In this document: positions 1-9,333 of the stretch, piece after piece
Layout: each line of letters begins with the position of its first letter
Numbering within the stretch: the first letter of the stretch is position 1
NCBI GenBank assembly: GCA_022448645.1
Contig: JAKVBZ010000035.1
Location: 1-49,158, forward strand
Origin: Pirellulaceae bacterium
GTDB taxonomy: Bacteria; Planctomycetota; Planctomycetia; Pirellulales; Pirellulaceae
Length of the DNA: 49,158 bases
Direction of reading: 5' to 3'
Notes under the pieces: model-generated
Database searches by the model: none
What the model was told of the DNA's origin: nothing
What the model saw: only the letters and a program-made list of their open reading frames with translations
Made by a program: the position numbers and the translations under genes

Positions 1-40
1 TGACGATTACCTTGTGTTTCCCAATGTTCTTTTGAATGCA

Positions 41-84
41 TGTTCTTGCCAATGGCCTGCCTGCTGGCGCATTGGACAAGAACA
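41..84. repeat. Inverted repeat / hairpin in left-end intergenic region
   Basis: A 14-base left arm (41-54, beginning TGTTCTTG) is the reverse complement of 70-84 apart from one bulged A, with a loop of about 15 bases. A second copy of the right-arm core, TGGCAAGAA, lies at 90-98 and could pair with 44-52 instead. There is no T-run after the stem, and it lies about 150 bases beyond the end of the nearest gene, so an intrinsic terminator is unlikely. I see no gene in the first 230 bases. Confidence 0.6.
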
Positions 85-230
85 GGTAGTGGCAAGAATA
101 TTCTCACATTGACGTCGTGCTCTTAGTACTTTGGCATCTTAGCGACGATGCGTTATCCGAATTTGGATCAATCTGCGAGAAAGGCTGTGAGGTGGTGGTC
201 GGTGTTTTCACCCTGGCTGAAGATTTCAGG

Positions 231-986
231 CTAGTTCTGCGCGGCGCGCTTGATGCAAAAAGCTTGTCCGGTGGGTGTTTCGACGATCTGTTCGGGCTTG
301 TCTTGTAACACCTCGTCTATAGCCCGCCGTGCGCCCGGGCATCCGTCGAACCCATAGTCGTCACATAGCAATATTCCTCCGGGAATCATCCGTTCGTAGA
401 AAAATCTGGCAGCATCAAGCGTTGGCTGATAAAGATCTACATCGATATGTACAAAACAGAATTGCCAATCTTTGACATGATGAAAAGCGTCCGGGATCCA
501 TCCTGGAAATATTTCGACGGCGGGAAATTCAGCCAGGTTGTCACCTACCACGTGTTCATCAACGGTGAACTGATGGGTTGTCCAGTGGGTGCCGTCTTGT
601 TGACCCGGCTGTGATAGGCCTTGGAAAGAGTCAAACACGGCATGTCGTTTATCTTTGTCTCGAAAATGATCACAGATTAAAAAAGAAGATGCCCCTTGAT
701 AGACTCCACATTCGGCCGTATCCCCTGGTAAACCATCTACCAACTTCAGTAGGTTTTTCAGTAGGAATTTGCGATCTGCAGAATGGTAGTTTTCTTTTCC
801 GTGAAAACGTTCGTAGTAACGAAAGAACTCGTCATCCGCCAGCCAACTGCGCGAGTATTCGCTGAATTTGTATTTGGGATAAATCCAGCTACAGATCTTG
901 TCGGCCAAGATATAGCTGGCCCATTCGCTTTCCGTGCGAGAAAACCACTTCTGCCAAAGTAGCTTGATTCCCGTCGTTAACTTCAT
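231..986 (-). CDS. TylF/MycF-family O-methyltransferase
   Basis: 251 aa, cytoplasmic, no signal peptide. The sequence matches the TylF (macrocin O-methyltransferase) family of SAM- and metal-dependent sugar O-methyltransferases. The SAM-binding loop reads GDTAECGVYQGASS (about residues 88-101). The metal/active-site strand reads HIDVDLYQPT, and a later DDYGFDGCPGARRAIDE block supplies the conserved acidic pair. The length is normal for the family. Start is the ATG at 986; only a weak GAG lies upstream. It follows the HEAT-repeat gene on the same strand after about 90 bases, so co-transcription is possible. In bacteria outside antibiotic clusters such enzymes often methylate sugars of surface glycans. 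The substrate here cannot be told. Confidence 0.88.
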   Translation of the reverse strand: MKLTTGIKLLWQKWFSRTESEWASYILADKICSWIYPKYKFSEYSRSWLADDEFFRYYERFHGKENYHSADRKFLLKNLLKLVDGLPGDTAECGVYQGASSFLICDHFRDKDKRHAVFDSFQGLSQPGQQDGTHWTTHQFTVDEHVVGDNLAEFPAVEIFPGWIPDAFHHVKDWQFCFVHIDVDLYQPTLDAARFFYERMIPGGILLCDDYGFDGCPGARRAIDEVLQDKPEQIVETPTGQAFCIKRAAQN

Positions 987-1078
987 AGCTGCTCAAACGA
1001 TGAATGCATTGGTAAAGACTGGAACTCGTTATTTCGTTTTACCCATGAAGTCAACGATGTGGAGTTTGAATGGCCGTT

Positions 1079-2980
1079 TCATTCAGCATCCGGTGGTTCG
1101 ATGGGTTCTAAAAACCATCCTAATTGGTAGACGGTTCGAGGCGACGACACTGGCAACGGCTCGCCGGCCAACACGTGTAGGACTCGCCCACAAGCGAACC
1201 CCACTTGCTCGTGAGCCGGCAGTGGGCCCAAGTGGTTTCTCAGCGAAGGAAGCGCTGAGGTCACTTCTTGACTACCTAAACTTATTGCTGCCGCAGCTCT
1301 TGTCACTGACGTCTCCGCAGCTCCGCTGGGGGGCACCGAATTCAAAATTTCAACCAGGCGATTCGTGACCATTTCCGTTCGATCATCCAAAGCGATATGA
1401 CCTAATGCCCAAATCGCAGCCGCTCTGGTATCCGGATGAAAGACTGCTGCCACCGCGGGAGGATCTCCGAGGCCTCGAACCGGAGGGGTAGGCAAATGCT
1501 GTTCGAATAGCTCACGAGCCTCTGTGTACTGCAGCAGCGACAAGGCCTGCATTAACTGCTGTAGCTGTTGGTAGGTGACTTGCAGGCCGTCAAAATCGAC
1601 TGTGGGTGGAGGTGTCTGTTTCCATGTGATCCAAAGCTCGGCGTCAAGCTCAGCAGTTCGTTTCATTTCAGCACTTAGGTGGTCAAGCATTGGCTTCGAA
1701 GTGTCATCCACTTGTAACTTGCGCAGCCCCCAGGCCGATGCGACAGCGATCTCGGGAGTTTTGGATGTCAGTAGCGAAACCATCTGATCGGCAGCCGGTT
1801 CATGATCGACGGCTCCCAACACCATGATGGCCTGTTCGACTCCTCGAGGTTTGCCGGATGCCATCATGTCCATTGCCGAGGATCGCACCGATTCAGAAAG
1901 ATCGGCCTGGGCGTCCAGTGCCACCATTTGATCTGCCGTTTGAATGCGAATATCTGGAATCGGGTCATCCAACAATTCGTGAAGCAAAATGACTGCGTTG
2001 ACAGTGGCTTGTTGCGTGAGAGCTCGACCGGTCAGTCGACGCACGTTGCTGTCCATGTGATGCACGAGCTGGTCGTTTATTGGAGTGACCAGTGAGCCAT
2101 CGATTTCTAATAGGCGTTCCAATGCCAACGCGGCCACGCCTCCGTTGTCATTGGTGGCCAAAAATAGCAACAGTTCGATGGCCTCGTTGCTGGCATGGAA
2201 ACGCAGTAACCGAACGCACAACAATTGGTGGAGCAATGTAGCAGATACCGAACTACCGGTTGGTGGAGCCCCGTTTTCTTTGTGGTCCGGTAGATGTAGT
2301 AATTCTTGGACTAGCGGCTCGAGCCCTTCATGACTCAGGAATCCCAAAGCGTTGGCTGCTTTCAAACGGATTTCGCTTGACTGTTGCGAGTCCGATACGA
2401 GTCGTCGCAGTGGTTCGGAAGCCTGAGATGCTTGGACCTTGCGCAGTCCATCGATGGCCAATGCGAGCCTGGTGGTGTCCACGTTTGTTTGCTGCAATCG
2501 GTTCAACCAAACGTCACGCATTGGTTCGTAATCCCAACGAGCCAGCGCGGGTTCGATCAGGAGAGTCAGAGGCAGCCGGGAGTCCTTTCTTAGTTGCATC
2601 AATAAATCGGCAGCCGATGTGATGTCCAGCTCGATCAAGGCTTGTGCCAAATCGTAGCTTGCATCATCCGGTAATTTTTCGCCAGAGAGGAGCTGCATCA
2701 GTCTAGGAACGGTGGACTCTAAACCTTCCATTCCTGTTTGGTGAGCTTTGACAATGGCGCGCGCAGCCTCCTGTTGTAATTCGATTTCAGGGCGGTCCAA
2801 AGCGGCTGACCATAGAGGTAACAAACGTGGGTGAAACGCGGCCAAGTCCGGACGCGCTTCGAAGGCAAGATCTGCCGTGACCAGAGAGTCCAGTTCCACA
2901 GCCGGCGCATTAGGTACCAGTAACCACCCCATTAGAAGTCCAAGGATACCGACAAGTTTTCTAGCGCAGGTCGGTGACAT
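1079..2980 (-). CDS. Exported HEAT-repeat protein
   Basis: About 633 aa from the ATG at 2980, chosen because AGGA lies 11 bases upstream and the protein then starts directly with a signal peptide (basic SPTCARK, hydrophobic LVGILGLLMGWLLVP, then NAPAVE). A longer form from 3022 adds 14 residues with no ribosome site. Nearly all the mature chain is alpha-helical repeats of HEAT/PBS-lyase type: recurring units of about 30 residues such as SEIRLKAANALGFL, GVAALALERLLEI, PDIRIQTADQMVAL, PEIAVASAWGLRKL and DTRAAAIWALGHIAL. No catalytic motif was seen. HEAT arrays in exported planctomycete proteins are protein-binding scaffolds, often next to cytochromes or membrane-bound dehydrogenases. Its partner is unknown. 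It is divergent from the epimerase gene. Confidence 0.82.
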   Translation of the reverse strand: MSPTCARKLVGILGLLMGWLLVPNAPAVELDSLVTADLAFEARPDLAAFHPRLLPLWSAALDRPEIELQQEAARAIVKAHQTGMEGLESTVPRLMQLLSGEKLPDDASYDLAQALIELDITSAADLLMQLRKDSRLPLTLLIEPALARWDYEPMRDVWLNRLQQTNVDTTRLALAIDGLRKVQASQASEPLRRLVSDSQQSSEIRLKAANALGFLSHEGLEPLVQELLHLPDHKENGAPPTGSSVSATLLHQLLCVRLLRFHASNEAIELLLFLATNDNGGVAALALERLLEIDGSLVTPINDQLVHHMDSNVRRLTGRALTQQATVNAVILLHELLDDPIPDIRIQTADQMVALDAQADLSESVRSSAMDMMASGKPRGVEQAIMVLGAVDHEPAADQMVSLLTSKTPEIAVASAWGLRKLQVDDTSKPMLDHLSAEMKRTAELDAELWITWKQTPPPTVDFDGLQVTYQQLQQLMQALSLLQYTEARELFEQHLPTPPVRGLGDPPAVAAVFHPDTRAAAIWALGHIALDDRTEMVTNRLVEILNSVPPSGAAETSVTRAAAAISLGSQEVTSALPSLRNHLGPLPAHEQVGFACGRVLHVLAGEPLPVSSPRTVYQLGWFLEPIEPPDAE

Positions 2981-3467
2981 AAAAATAGGTGTCCTATAAG
3001 AGGGCTGCATCGGTTGGACCATGTTTTGCTAGACTGTTTGGTTAAATCGTGTGTTTTTGGCTTTTTTGGTTAAGCATGCGACTTCTAAAATCGAGCTTGG
3101 TCGTACATGACATTGGAATATTGGGGTCAAGCTGTTGGTGAATCAGCCGCAGGGGCGCTAGCTACTAGTTCTACGAAGCGTGTACGAGGAAAAAATAAGG
3201 GCTAGAGCCCTGCCATCTCATGTTTTCATTAGCTCAGCGAGTGTCTTCTTTACCCCCCCGTAGTCATTTTTCCAGCATGAACGGTGGGGTCACATTGCCT
3301 ACCGTCAGCTTTGCGATGCTGATGCACCTTGTCAAGTCACCGGAGGTTGAATTGCTGTGCACTCCTGCCACCCTCCCACAATCGCGCCCTGTTCCCTATG
3401 ATACGGTACTTTCCACGAGCCTCCATGTGCCTTGGACTCGATAACGACACGCTGTTGGAGACACACT
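2981..3467. promoter_or_regulatory. Divergent intergenic region between HEAT-repeat and epimerase genes
   Basis: 487 bases between two outward-facing genes, so promoters for both should lie here. I could not assign -35/-10 boxes confidently. A short palindrome GGGCTAGAGCCC is at about 3199-3210. A ribosome site GGAG (3457-3460) sits 7 bases before the epimerase ATG. No convincing coding sequence was seen. Confidence 0.4.
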
Positions 3468-4754
3468 ATGAACGATTCCGCAAGCCAATTGCCAGCTCCC
3501 ACGGTTTTGGGCATGGAACCATCTTTTGGATTTGGGGATCGCACCGGGATGGCAACTCCGGGGCACGTGGCTGCCATGCGGCGAAGTGGTGCTGGAATAG
3601 CGCCGATATTTCCGCAGCAGTCGATTCGCGAAATGCAGCGAACGGGCCGTACGCCAGAACAAGTCATGGGCGATGCGCTGCAGGGAATGGTGGCGTCTGA
3701 CTGGTCGGGCGTGACCGGTGCCGATGCAGATCATTTGAAATGCCAAGCAGACGTGGATGTCACCGCCGCGGCCGGTTTTACGTTTTTTACGATCGATCCA
3801 TCCGATCATGTCGACGAAAAGGCAGATTCTTATGACGAGAGCACGTTGCGAGAACGATATGCCATGGTGCGCGATCGGGTTGATTGGCTGGACAATTACT
3901 TGGGTAAGGAAATCACACTTTCGACCGGAACCAAAATCGAGTTTTCAGAGTTGGCATGCCTGCGTTGCGCTGTCAAATACGGAGAAGCACTTACCTATGC
4001 GATCGCATTGTCAGATTATATTCGGGAGGTCCACGCCGATTTGGAGCGGTCTTATGAGATTGAATTGAGCGTCGATGAAACGGAACAGCCGACAACTTTG
4101 GCCGAACATTGGATCGTGGCTGACCAATGTTTGAGCCATGACATGGCTTTGGTGTCGCTGGCTCCTAGGTTCGTTGGCGACTGCGAAAAAGGTGTGGACT
4201 ATATCGGAGATTCGGCAGCTCTTAACAGGTCCTTGAAGGACCATGCGGCGATTGCCCAGCAGTTGGGTCCCTACAAGTTGAGTCTCCATTCCGGCAGCGA
4301 CAAACTGTCAATGTACCCGGCATTGGCGAAGGCCACCAATGGTCTGTTCCATGTAAAGACAGCCGGCACGTCGTACCTGGAAGCTTTGCGTGTGGTGGCG
4401 GTTTGTGATCCGGCGCTCTTTCGCGAAATTTGCGATTTTGCTCGCTCACGCTATGAACATGATCGAGCCACCTATCACCTGCATGCCACGCTCGAGGGAG
4501 TCCCGTCGCCGGAAGAATTGATTGGCGACGATGAGCTTGTGCGAGTTTACTTGGAAGTTTGGGAGGACGTTCCTGCTGGTAAAGGATTTACCGAAGCTGG
4601 TCGGCAGATCCTGCACTGCACTTTCGGTTCGGTGCTCACCGATGAAAAACTGGGCGCGGCCGTGCTGCAAAGTTTACGTGAGAATCCTGCAACCTACACT
4701 GAAGTATTGGCTGAGCATTTTGCCAGACATCTCGACGCTTTGCAAAGCGTTTGA
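3468..4754 (+). CDS. uxaE: Tagaturonate epimerase family protein (UxaE-like)
   Basis: 428 aa from the ATG at 3468, which has GGAG 7 bases upstream; the frame is open 12 codons further but without a ribosome site. The protein resembles the UxaE family, metal-dependent epimerases interconverting D-tagaturonate and D-fructuronate in galacturonate breakdown. Recognisable blocks are the N-terminal GMEPSFGFGDRTGMATPGHV, a central FTFFTIDPSDHV, KLSLHSGSDKLSMYP (about residues 275-290) and HVKTAGTSYLEALRVVA. His and Asp/Glu residues in these blocks are likely metal ligands. No signal peptide, so cytoplasmic. The cytochrome gene begins 13 bases after the stop, suggesting one transcript. No other uronate isomerase genes are adjacent, so the exact sugar acid is an inference from the family. 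Confidence 0.82.
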   Translation: MNDSASQLPAPTVLGMEPSFGFGDRTGMATPGHVAAMRRSGAGIAPIFPQQSIREMQRTGRTPEQVMGDALQGMVASDWSGVTGADADHLKCQADVDVTAAAGFTFFTIDPSDHVDEKADSYDESTLRERYAMVRDRVDWLDNYLGKEITLSTGTKIEFSELACLRCAVKYGEALTYAIALSDYIREVHADLERSYEIELSVDETEQPTTLAEHWIVADQCLSHDMALVSLAPRFVGDCEKGVDYIGDSAALNRSLKDHAAIAQQLGPYKLSLHSGSDKLSMYPALAKATNGLFHVKTAGTSYLEALRVVAVCDPALFREICDFARSRYEHDRATYHLHATLEGVPSPEELIGDDELVRVYLEVWEDVPAGKGFTEAGRQILHCTFGSVLTDEKLGAAVLQSLRENPATYTEVLAEHFARHLDALQSV

Positions 4755-4767
4755 ACTAAATTGAAAT

Positions 4768-6990
4768 GTGCTCATGGTCCGTTCAGGTTCTTTACCAGGT
4801 CGTCGTCGGCGTGTAGGGAAACTTTTGATTTTGGTCTCCCTGCTCGTTACAGTGGGCGGCGGTTTAGTGGCTGATTGGTATTCTGCACGATCAGTCGACT
4901 CGTTGGACCACACTTCTTACGTTGGACGGAATACGTGCGCTGAGTGTCACCAGAAACAACACCAGCAATGGACCGGATCGCATCACGACCTGGCGATGCA
5001 ACTTGCCACCGACGAAACCGTACTGGCGAATTTTGATGATGTAACGTTTGACTGGCATGGTGAACAGTTTCGCTTCTTTCGCCGAGAAGATCATTTCTTC
5101 GTCCATGCCGCCGGTTCAGATGGCCAGTATCGAGACTATCAGATTGAGTACACGTTTGGAGTCGAACCTTTACAGCAATATATGGTGAAATTTGACGATG
5201 GTCGCATTCAAGTTTTGAATGTGGCGTGGGACGTGTTACAGCAGAAATGGTTCTTTGTACCACCACCCGATGCGCCGGACGAACGGATACCCCCCGGTGA
5301 TCCCATGCATTGGACAGGTGTGGCACAAAACTGGAATACGATGTGCGCTGAGTGCCATTCGACCGATCTCAAGAAGGGTTACCATCTGGAATCCAACCAA
5401 TTTCACACCACGTTTTCTGAAATAGATGTCAGCTGCGAAGCATGCCATGGTCCAGGCAGTCTGCATGTCGAACTAGCGAATAGTTTTTCCTTGTTTTGGG
5501 ATCGACGAGTAGGGTATGGGCTGGCACGCCTGAAAGGTAAGGATTCGACCGCCGAAATCGAGGCCTGTGCTCCTTGCCATTCCCGCCGAGCTATCACACA
5601 GAACGGTTATCGGTCGGGACAACCATATCACGATTTTTTCCAGCCACAGCTGCTGCATGAGGGCCTGTACCACGCCGACGGGCAGATTTTGGATGAGGTT
5701 TATGTTTATGGCTCGTTCCTGCAGAGCAAGATGCACGCCAAGGGAATACGCTGTAGTGATTGCCATCAGCCCCATTCTCTACAGCTCAAGTACGAAGGAA
5801 ATCGTCTGTGCAGCCAATGTCATCTGCCGGCAAGCTACGACACACCGACACATCATCACCACATTCAGAATGGCAAGGGTGCACAATGCATCGAATGCCA
5901 TATGGCGTCACGCAACTATATGGTCATCGATCCCCGTCACGACCACAGCTTTCGGATTCCTCGTCCCGATCTGTCCGAAAAGTTTGGTACGCCCAATACT
6001 TGTACCGATTGTCACACCAAGCCGGATGAGACGGATGCTTGGGCGGCAGAAAAGGTTCGCGAATGGTATGGTGACAAGCGACGCGATGATCCTCACTGGA
6101 CCGTAGCGTTCGTGGCCGGTCGAAATGGAGATCCTCAGGCTGCCGATGCACTGAAAAGTCTGATCGAACGGCGAGATACCCCGGACATCGTTCGTGCGAC
6201 GGCTGTGGATCTGCTAGTCAGTCTTGAGGTCGACCAGACACATTCGGTTCTCGACGACCTGTTGGCTGACTCTGATCCTTGGGTGGCCGCAGCTGCCGTA
6301 CGAGGTTGGAATTCCGATGACCGATATCATTTTCAGAGGACGCTGACACCATTATTAAAAGATGAACGACGCCTCGTGCGTATGGTCACAGCATCTCGAT
6401 TGGCGGATTTTCCTGCCAATCAGTGGAATTGGGAAGAACAACGTGCGTTGACAGAGGCGCTCGATGAGTTTCGGTCTTCTCATCGTGTCCATTTGGAACG
6501 GGCTAGTGCTCATCTCAGTTTGGGAGCGCTGGAGCGACGATTGAATCGTTTAGATGTTGCCGAACAACACTTTCGGCATGCCATTCGGCTGGAGCCCTAT
6601 CTGACAGGGCCGCGCAGTGAATTGGCGAGTGTGCTGGAATTGCAGGGAAGTTCGCGGGACGAAATCCAACGCTTGCGACGTGAAGAGCTAAATCATTTGG
6701 AGCGTGACGCAGAACTGCTTCCCGACAATGCACCTACCTTGTACCGCTTAGGATTGTCATATTATCTGGTCGGCCAGTTAGAAAAATCTGAACAGGCATT
6801 GCGCGCAGCCGTGACAGCGGCTCCTCACGATTTTGACGCTCACATGGCACTTGCTTTAATACTGGAGCAACAACAGAAGTGGAACGAGGCGGTGACCGTT
6901 TTGCGCCGTATGCGAGAAATCCGCCCACAAGATCCGTCGGCCCGCCAGATTTACCAACGTATGCAGCAGCGAATTGAGTCGGAAAAGTAG
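4768..6990 (+). CDS. Octahaem c-type cytochrome with HEAT and TPR regions
   Basis: 740 aa from a GTG at 4768 (an ATG at 4774 would remove two residues). A basic GRRRRVGK stretch and a hydrophobic segment at about residues 18-36 form a signal peptide or membrane anchor. Eight CXXCH haem sites are visible, beginning near residues 57, 193, 223, 267, 329, 348, 374 and 412, so the haem region covers about residues 50-420, like cytochrome c554-type multihaem proteins. Helical repeats of HEAT type follow (about 450-530), then TPRs (about 575-735, e.g. LGLSYYLVGQLEKSEQALRAA). The haem part should act outside the cytoplasmic membrane as an electron carrier or oxidoreductase, and the repeat tail should dock a partner. 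It is only 13 bases from the upstream epimerase gene. Confidence 0.87.
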   Translation: MLMVRSGSLPGRRRRVGKLLILVSLLVTVGGGLVADWYSARSVDSLDHTSYVGRNTCAECHQKQHQQWTGSHHDLAMQLATDETVLANFDDVTFDWHGEQFRFFRREDHFFVHAAGSDGQYRDYQIEYTFGVEPLQQYMVKFDDGRIQVLNVAWDVLQQKWFFVPPPDAPDERIPPGDPMHWTGVAQNWNTMCAECHSTDLKKGYHLESNQFHTTFSEIDVSCEACHGPGSLHVELANSFSLFWDRRVGYGLARLKGKDSTAEIEACAPCHSRRAITQNGYRSGQPYHDFFQPQLLHEGLYHADGQILDEVYVYGSFLQSKMHAKGIRCSDCHQPHSLQLKYEGNRLCSQCHLPASYDTPTHHHHIQNGKGAQCIECHMASRNYMVIDPRHDHSFRIPRPDLSEKFGTPNTCTDCHTKPDETDAWAAEKVREWYGDKRRDDPHWTVAFVAGRNGDPQAADALKSLIERRDTPDIVRATAVDLLVSLEVDQTHSVLDDLLADSDPWVAAAAVRGWNSDDRYHFQRTLTPLLKDERRLVRMVTASRLADFPANQWNWEEQRALTEALDEFRSSHRVHLERASAHLSLGALERRLNRLDVAEQHFRHAIRLEPYLTGPRSELASVLELQGSSRDEIQRLRREELNHLERDAELLPDNAPTLYRLGLSYYLVGQLEKSEQALRAAVTAAPHDFDAHMALALILEQQQKWNEAVTVLRRMREIRPQDPSARQIYQRMQQRIESEK

Positions 6991-7003
6991 ACGAGAAACG
7001 GCT

Positions 7004-7591
7004 CTAAGCGCCTACCGGTGTGCCCAAGATTTTCAAGAAGCTTCGCATCCAAGCGGGATGAGCTGGCCAAGCGGGTGCGGTAACCAGTGTACCATCCACG
7101 TGTGCGTTGTCGAACGTATCGGCAGCCGGCACGTACTGCCCACCACCGGCTTCGACTTCGGGTTGTACTGCCGGATACGCACTACAGCTTCTCCCTTGTA
7201 GCACGCCTGCTGCGGTCAATAATTGCGGTCCGTGGCAGATTGCTGCGATCGGCTTGTTGGCGTCGGTGAAATGACGCACGATTTCTAGGATGCGCGCGTT
7301 CAATCTTAAATATTCCGGAGCCCGTCCTCCGGGGATCAGGAGTGCATCGTAGTCCGCTTCGGCGACGTTTTCGAAATCAGCATTCAGGCGAAAATTGTGC
7401 CCGCGTTTCTCGGAGTATGTCTGTTCGCCCTCAAAGTCGTGAATGGCAGTGGCGATTACATCGCCAGCTTGTTTTCCCGGACAGACAGCATCCACTTGGT
7501 GCCCCACCATCTGCAGTATTTGAAACGGTACCATGACTTCGTAGTCTTCTGCGTAATCACCCACCAGCATCAAGATTCGTTTAACAGCCAT
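7004..7591 (-). CDS. DJ-1/PfpI family protein
   Basis: 195 aa from the ATG at 7591, which begins [18 protein letters not shown] as in other family members; a longer frame upstream adds 14 residues unlike the family. The nucleophile elbow [10 protein letters not shown] places the reactive Cys at about residue 119 followed by His120, and the Glu of the AEDYE block (about residue 15) is the usual partner. [13 protein letters not shown] is the conserved loop before it. Members include intracellular proteases, glyoxalases and deglycases, and the sequence does not decide between them. No signal peptide. The gene converges on the cytochrome gene with 13 bases between stops. Confidence 0.88.
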   Translation of the reverse strand: MAVKRILMLVGDYAEDYEVMVPFQILQMVGHQVDAVCPGKQAGDVIATAIHDFEGEQTYSEKRGHNFRLNADFENVAEADYDALLIPGGRAPEYLRLNARILEIVRHFTDANKPIAAICHGPQLLTAAGVLQGRSCSAYPAVQPEVEAGGGQYVPAADTFDNAHVDGTLVTAPAWPAHPAWMRSFLKILGTPVGA

Positions 7592-7861
7592 TCGATGATT
7601 CTCATGTTCGTCGTTCAATGTAGTTCCACACAACGGCCGTGTCAGTATACCGTTTGTGGGTCATGTTTGTCGTGAGGTAGCTGCCTAGTTACGCTCGGTA
7701 TTTTATTCGTTGTTAAACGTCGAATCATGGCAGTCAAATTGTGTGTAACGACGGAATAGTCGGTAGGAGACAATTCACTCCACCGGGTTGCGTGAATTGA
7801 AATACGAATCTACAACGAAGGTGATTGAATGCCACATGGCATTGGGCAACGGAGGCGAAAA

Positions 7862-8830
7862 ATGAAAGCTTCTCGGCTGAGAGGATTCACGTTGGTGGAA
7901 CTGCTCGTCGTGATTGCCATCATTGCGATCTTGATTGCGCTGTTGCTGCCAGCCGTACAGGCAGCGCGGGAAGCCGCACGGCGCACGGAATGTGGCAACC
8001 ATTTAAAGCAATTCGGAATCGCGTTGCACCATTATTTTACCGCGACAGGTGGAAGGTTTCCGTCCGGGTTGACTCAACAATCCAACCCATACCGCGGTGT
8101 AACATTTTTCGTGGCACTTCTCCCGTACGTTGAACAGCAGGCCATCTACGATCAATGGGATTTCGCCAATTTGGGAAATAACTCGGCCACTATCGAGTCG
8201 CCGACGGCTCAGGTGATCGAGACGTTTTTGTGTCCGTCCGATACGCCGCTGGAACGAGTGACCTATGTGAAAGAGAATGGGCATTCCGGTGTCGCATATA
8301 CCGGATACTATGCGATGACGAGCTATGCGGGAAATCATGGGACGCGGAATTATTATCCCACAGCCAGCATACCGGACGGGATCTTCTTTACGACCGGGCC
8401 AGCTTCGGCACCCGATCGAGGACAACAAGCCATCAAGTTGTCTGCCATTCGTGATGGGACTAGTCACACCCTCGCGATGGGAGAAAAGTTTAACTCGGAT
8501 CCGTATTTCGATATGATCAATGAGTACCATCGCAGTAATCTCCAGTTGCATCAGTGGTCGATGTGGGGTTGGACGGGTGGATTCAAGGGGACGGGGCATG
8601 TGATGCGCAGCGGTTTCCAACCGATCAACTCGCTCTGTCCTCCATCGTGCCAAGGTGCCTCGTCGTTTACGTGCCAGGACGAACGACTGATGGCATGGGG
8701 AAGTGGTCATCCTGGTGGCGCCAATTTTGTTTACGGAGACGGATCGACTCGTTTTGTATCTGATAACATTGCCACCGTGACGCTACTGGCTTGGAGCACG
8801 AGGGACCTCGGCGAAATCATCACGGAGTAG
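7862..8830 (+). CDS. DUF1559 pseudopilin-like protein with prepilin N-terminus
   Basis: 322 aa. The ATG at 7862 is chosen because GGAGG lies 6 bases upstream; an earlier in-frame ATG at 7829 has none. The N-terminus is a type IV prepilin/pseudopilin signal: basic KASRLR, then GFTLVELLVVIAIIAILIA with cleavage expected after the Gly and methylation of the Phe. PAVQAAREAARRTECGNHLKQ is the hallmark that follows in this planctomycete-expanded family. The C-terminus carries the expected GHPGGANFVYGDGSTRFV block. These proteins are probably assembled at the cell envelope; their function is unsettled. The small lipoprotein gene follows after 3 bases, a pairing common in planctomycetes. Confidence 0.93.
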   Translation: MKASRLRGFTLVELLVVIAIIAILIALLLPAVQAAREAARRTECGNHLKQFGIALHHYFTATGGRFPSGLTQQSNPYRGVTFFVALLPYVEQQAIYDQWDFANLGNNSATIESPTAQVIETFLCPSDTPLERVTYVKENGHSGVAYTGYYAMTSYAGNHGTRNYYPTASIPDGIFFTTGPASAPDRGQQAIKLSAIRDGTSHTLAMGEKFNSDPYFDMINEYHRSNLQLHQWSMWGWTGGFKGTGHVMRSGFQPINSLCPPSCQGASSFTCQDERLMAWGSGHPGGANFVYGDGSTRFVSDNIATVTLLAWSTRDLGEIITE

Positions 8831-8833
8831 TGG

Positions 8834-9304
8834 ATGACACGGGTGCCGGATTTGCGGGATTCTGTTTTTGTATCGTCGGGCCTTTGGTGCAGGGGGGCCT
8901 TGGTTTGCTTCTCGCTATTGGCGGGTTGCGGTGAATCTTTACCTGAAATTGTTCCAGTCGAGGGGGTCGTGCGGGTAAATGGCGAGCCACAAGCTGGCTT
9001 GGTGGTCCGCTTCATGCCAGATCCGGAGAAAGGGAACGACCATCCCATCAACGCCCGTGCCACTACCGACGCTCAGGGTACGTATCGTTTGAAGTATTTT
9101 TTCAATGGGCGAGAAGGCGAAGGGGCACCCGTAGGTTGGCACCGAGTATTAATCGAGGATCCCTCCTTTTCCCAGGTTCCACAGGGAGCACCCCTGCCTC
9201 CCGTTCTGGTTCCTTCGGTGTACAATAGTCCGAACAGTACCCCGTTGAGGTTTGAGGTCAGGGAGGGTCTTCAGGCCATTGACTTAGATGTGAATTCTTC
9301 CTGA
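8834..9304 (+). CDS. Small transthyretin-like lipoprotein
   Basis: 156 aa. A hydrophobic signal ends in the lipobox SLLAGC (Cys at about residue 32), so the mature protein is probably lipid-anchored. The remainder is a beta-sandwich of carboxypeptidase-regulatory/transthyretin type: VPVEGVVRVNGEPQAGLVV, then TTDAQGTYRL. Such proteins are very often encoded directly after DUF1559 genes in planctomycetes, as here with a 3-base gap, implying translation coupling and perhaps a joint envelope role. No enzymatic motif is present. Confidence 0.85.
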   Translation: MTRVPDLRDSVFVSSGLWCRGALVCFSLLAGCGESLPEIVPVEGVVRVNGEPQAGLVVRFMPDPEKGNDHPINARATTDAQGTYRLKYFFNGREGEGAPVGWHRVLIEDPSFSQVPQGAPLPPVLVPSVYNSPNSTPLRFEVREGLQAIDLDVNSS

Positions 9305-9333
9305 CTCCATCCGGCTAAATTGAGGAAACCCAA

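Noticed and set aside
117..308. Small plus-strand open frame at the left end
   Set aside because: It overlaps the end of the O-methyltransferase gene on the other strand, lacks a ribosome site and resembles nothing.
3199..3210. GGGCTAGAGCCC palindrome as an operator
   Set aside because: Only 12 bases, a single occurrence noticed, with no supporting promoter boxes.
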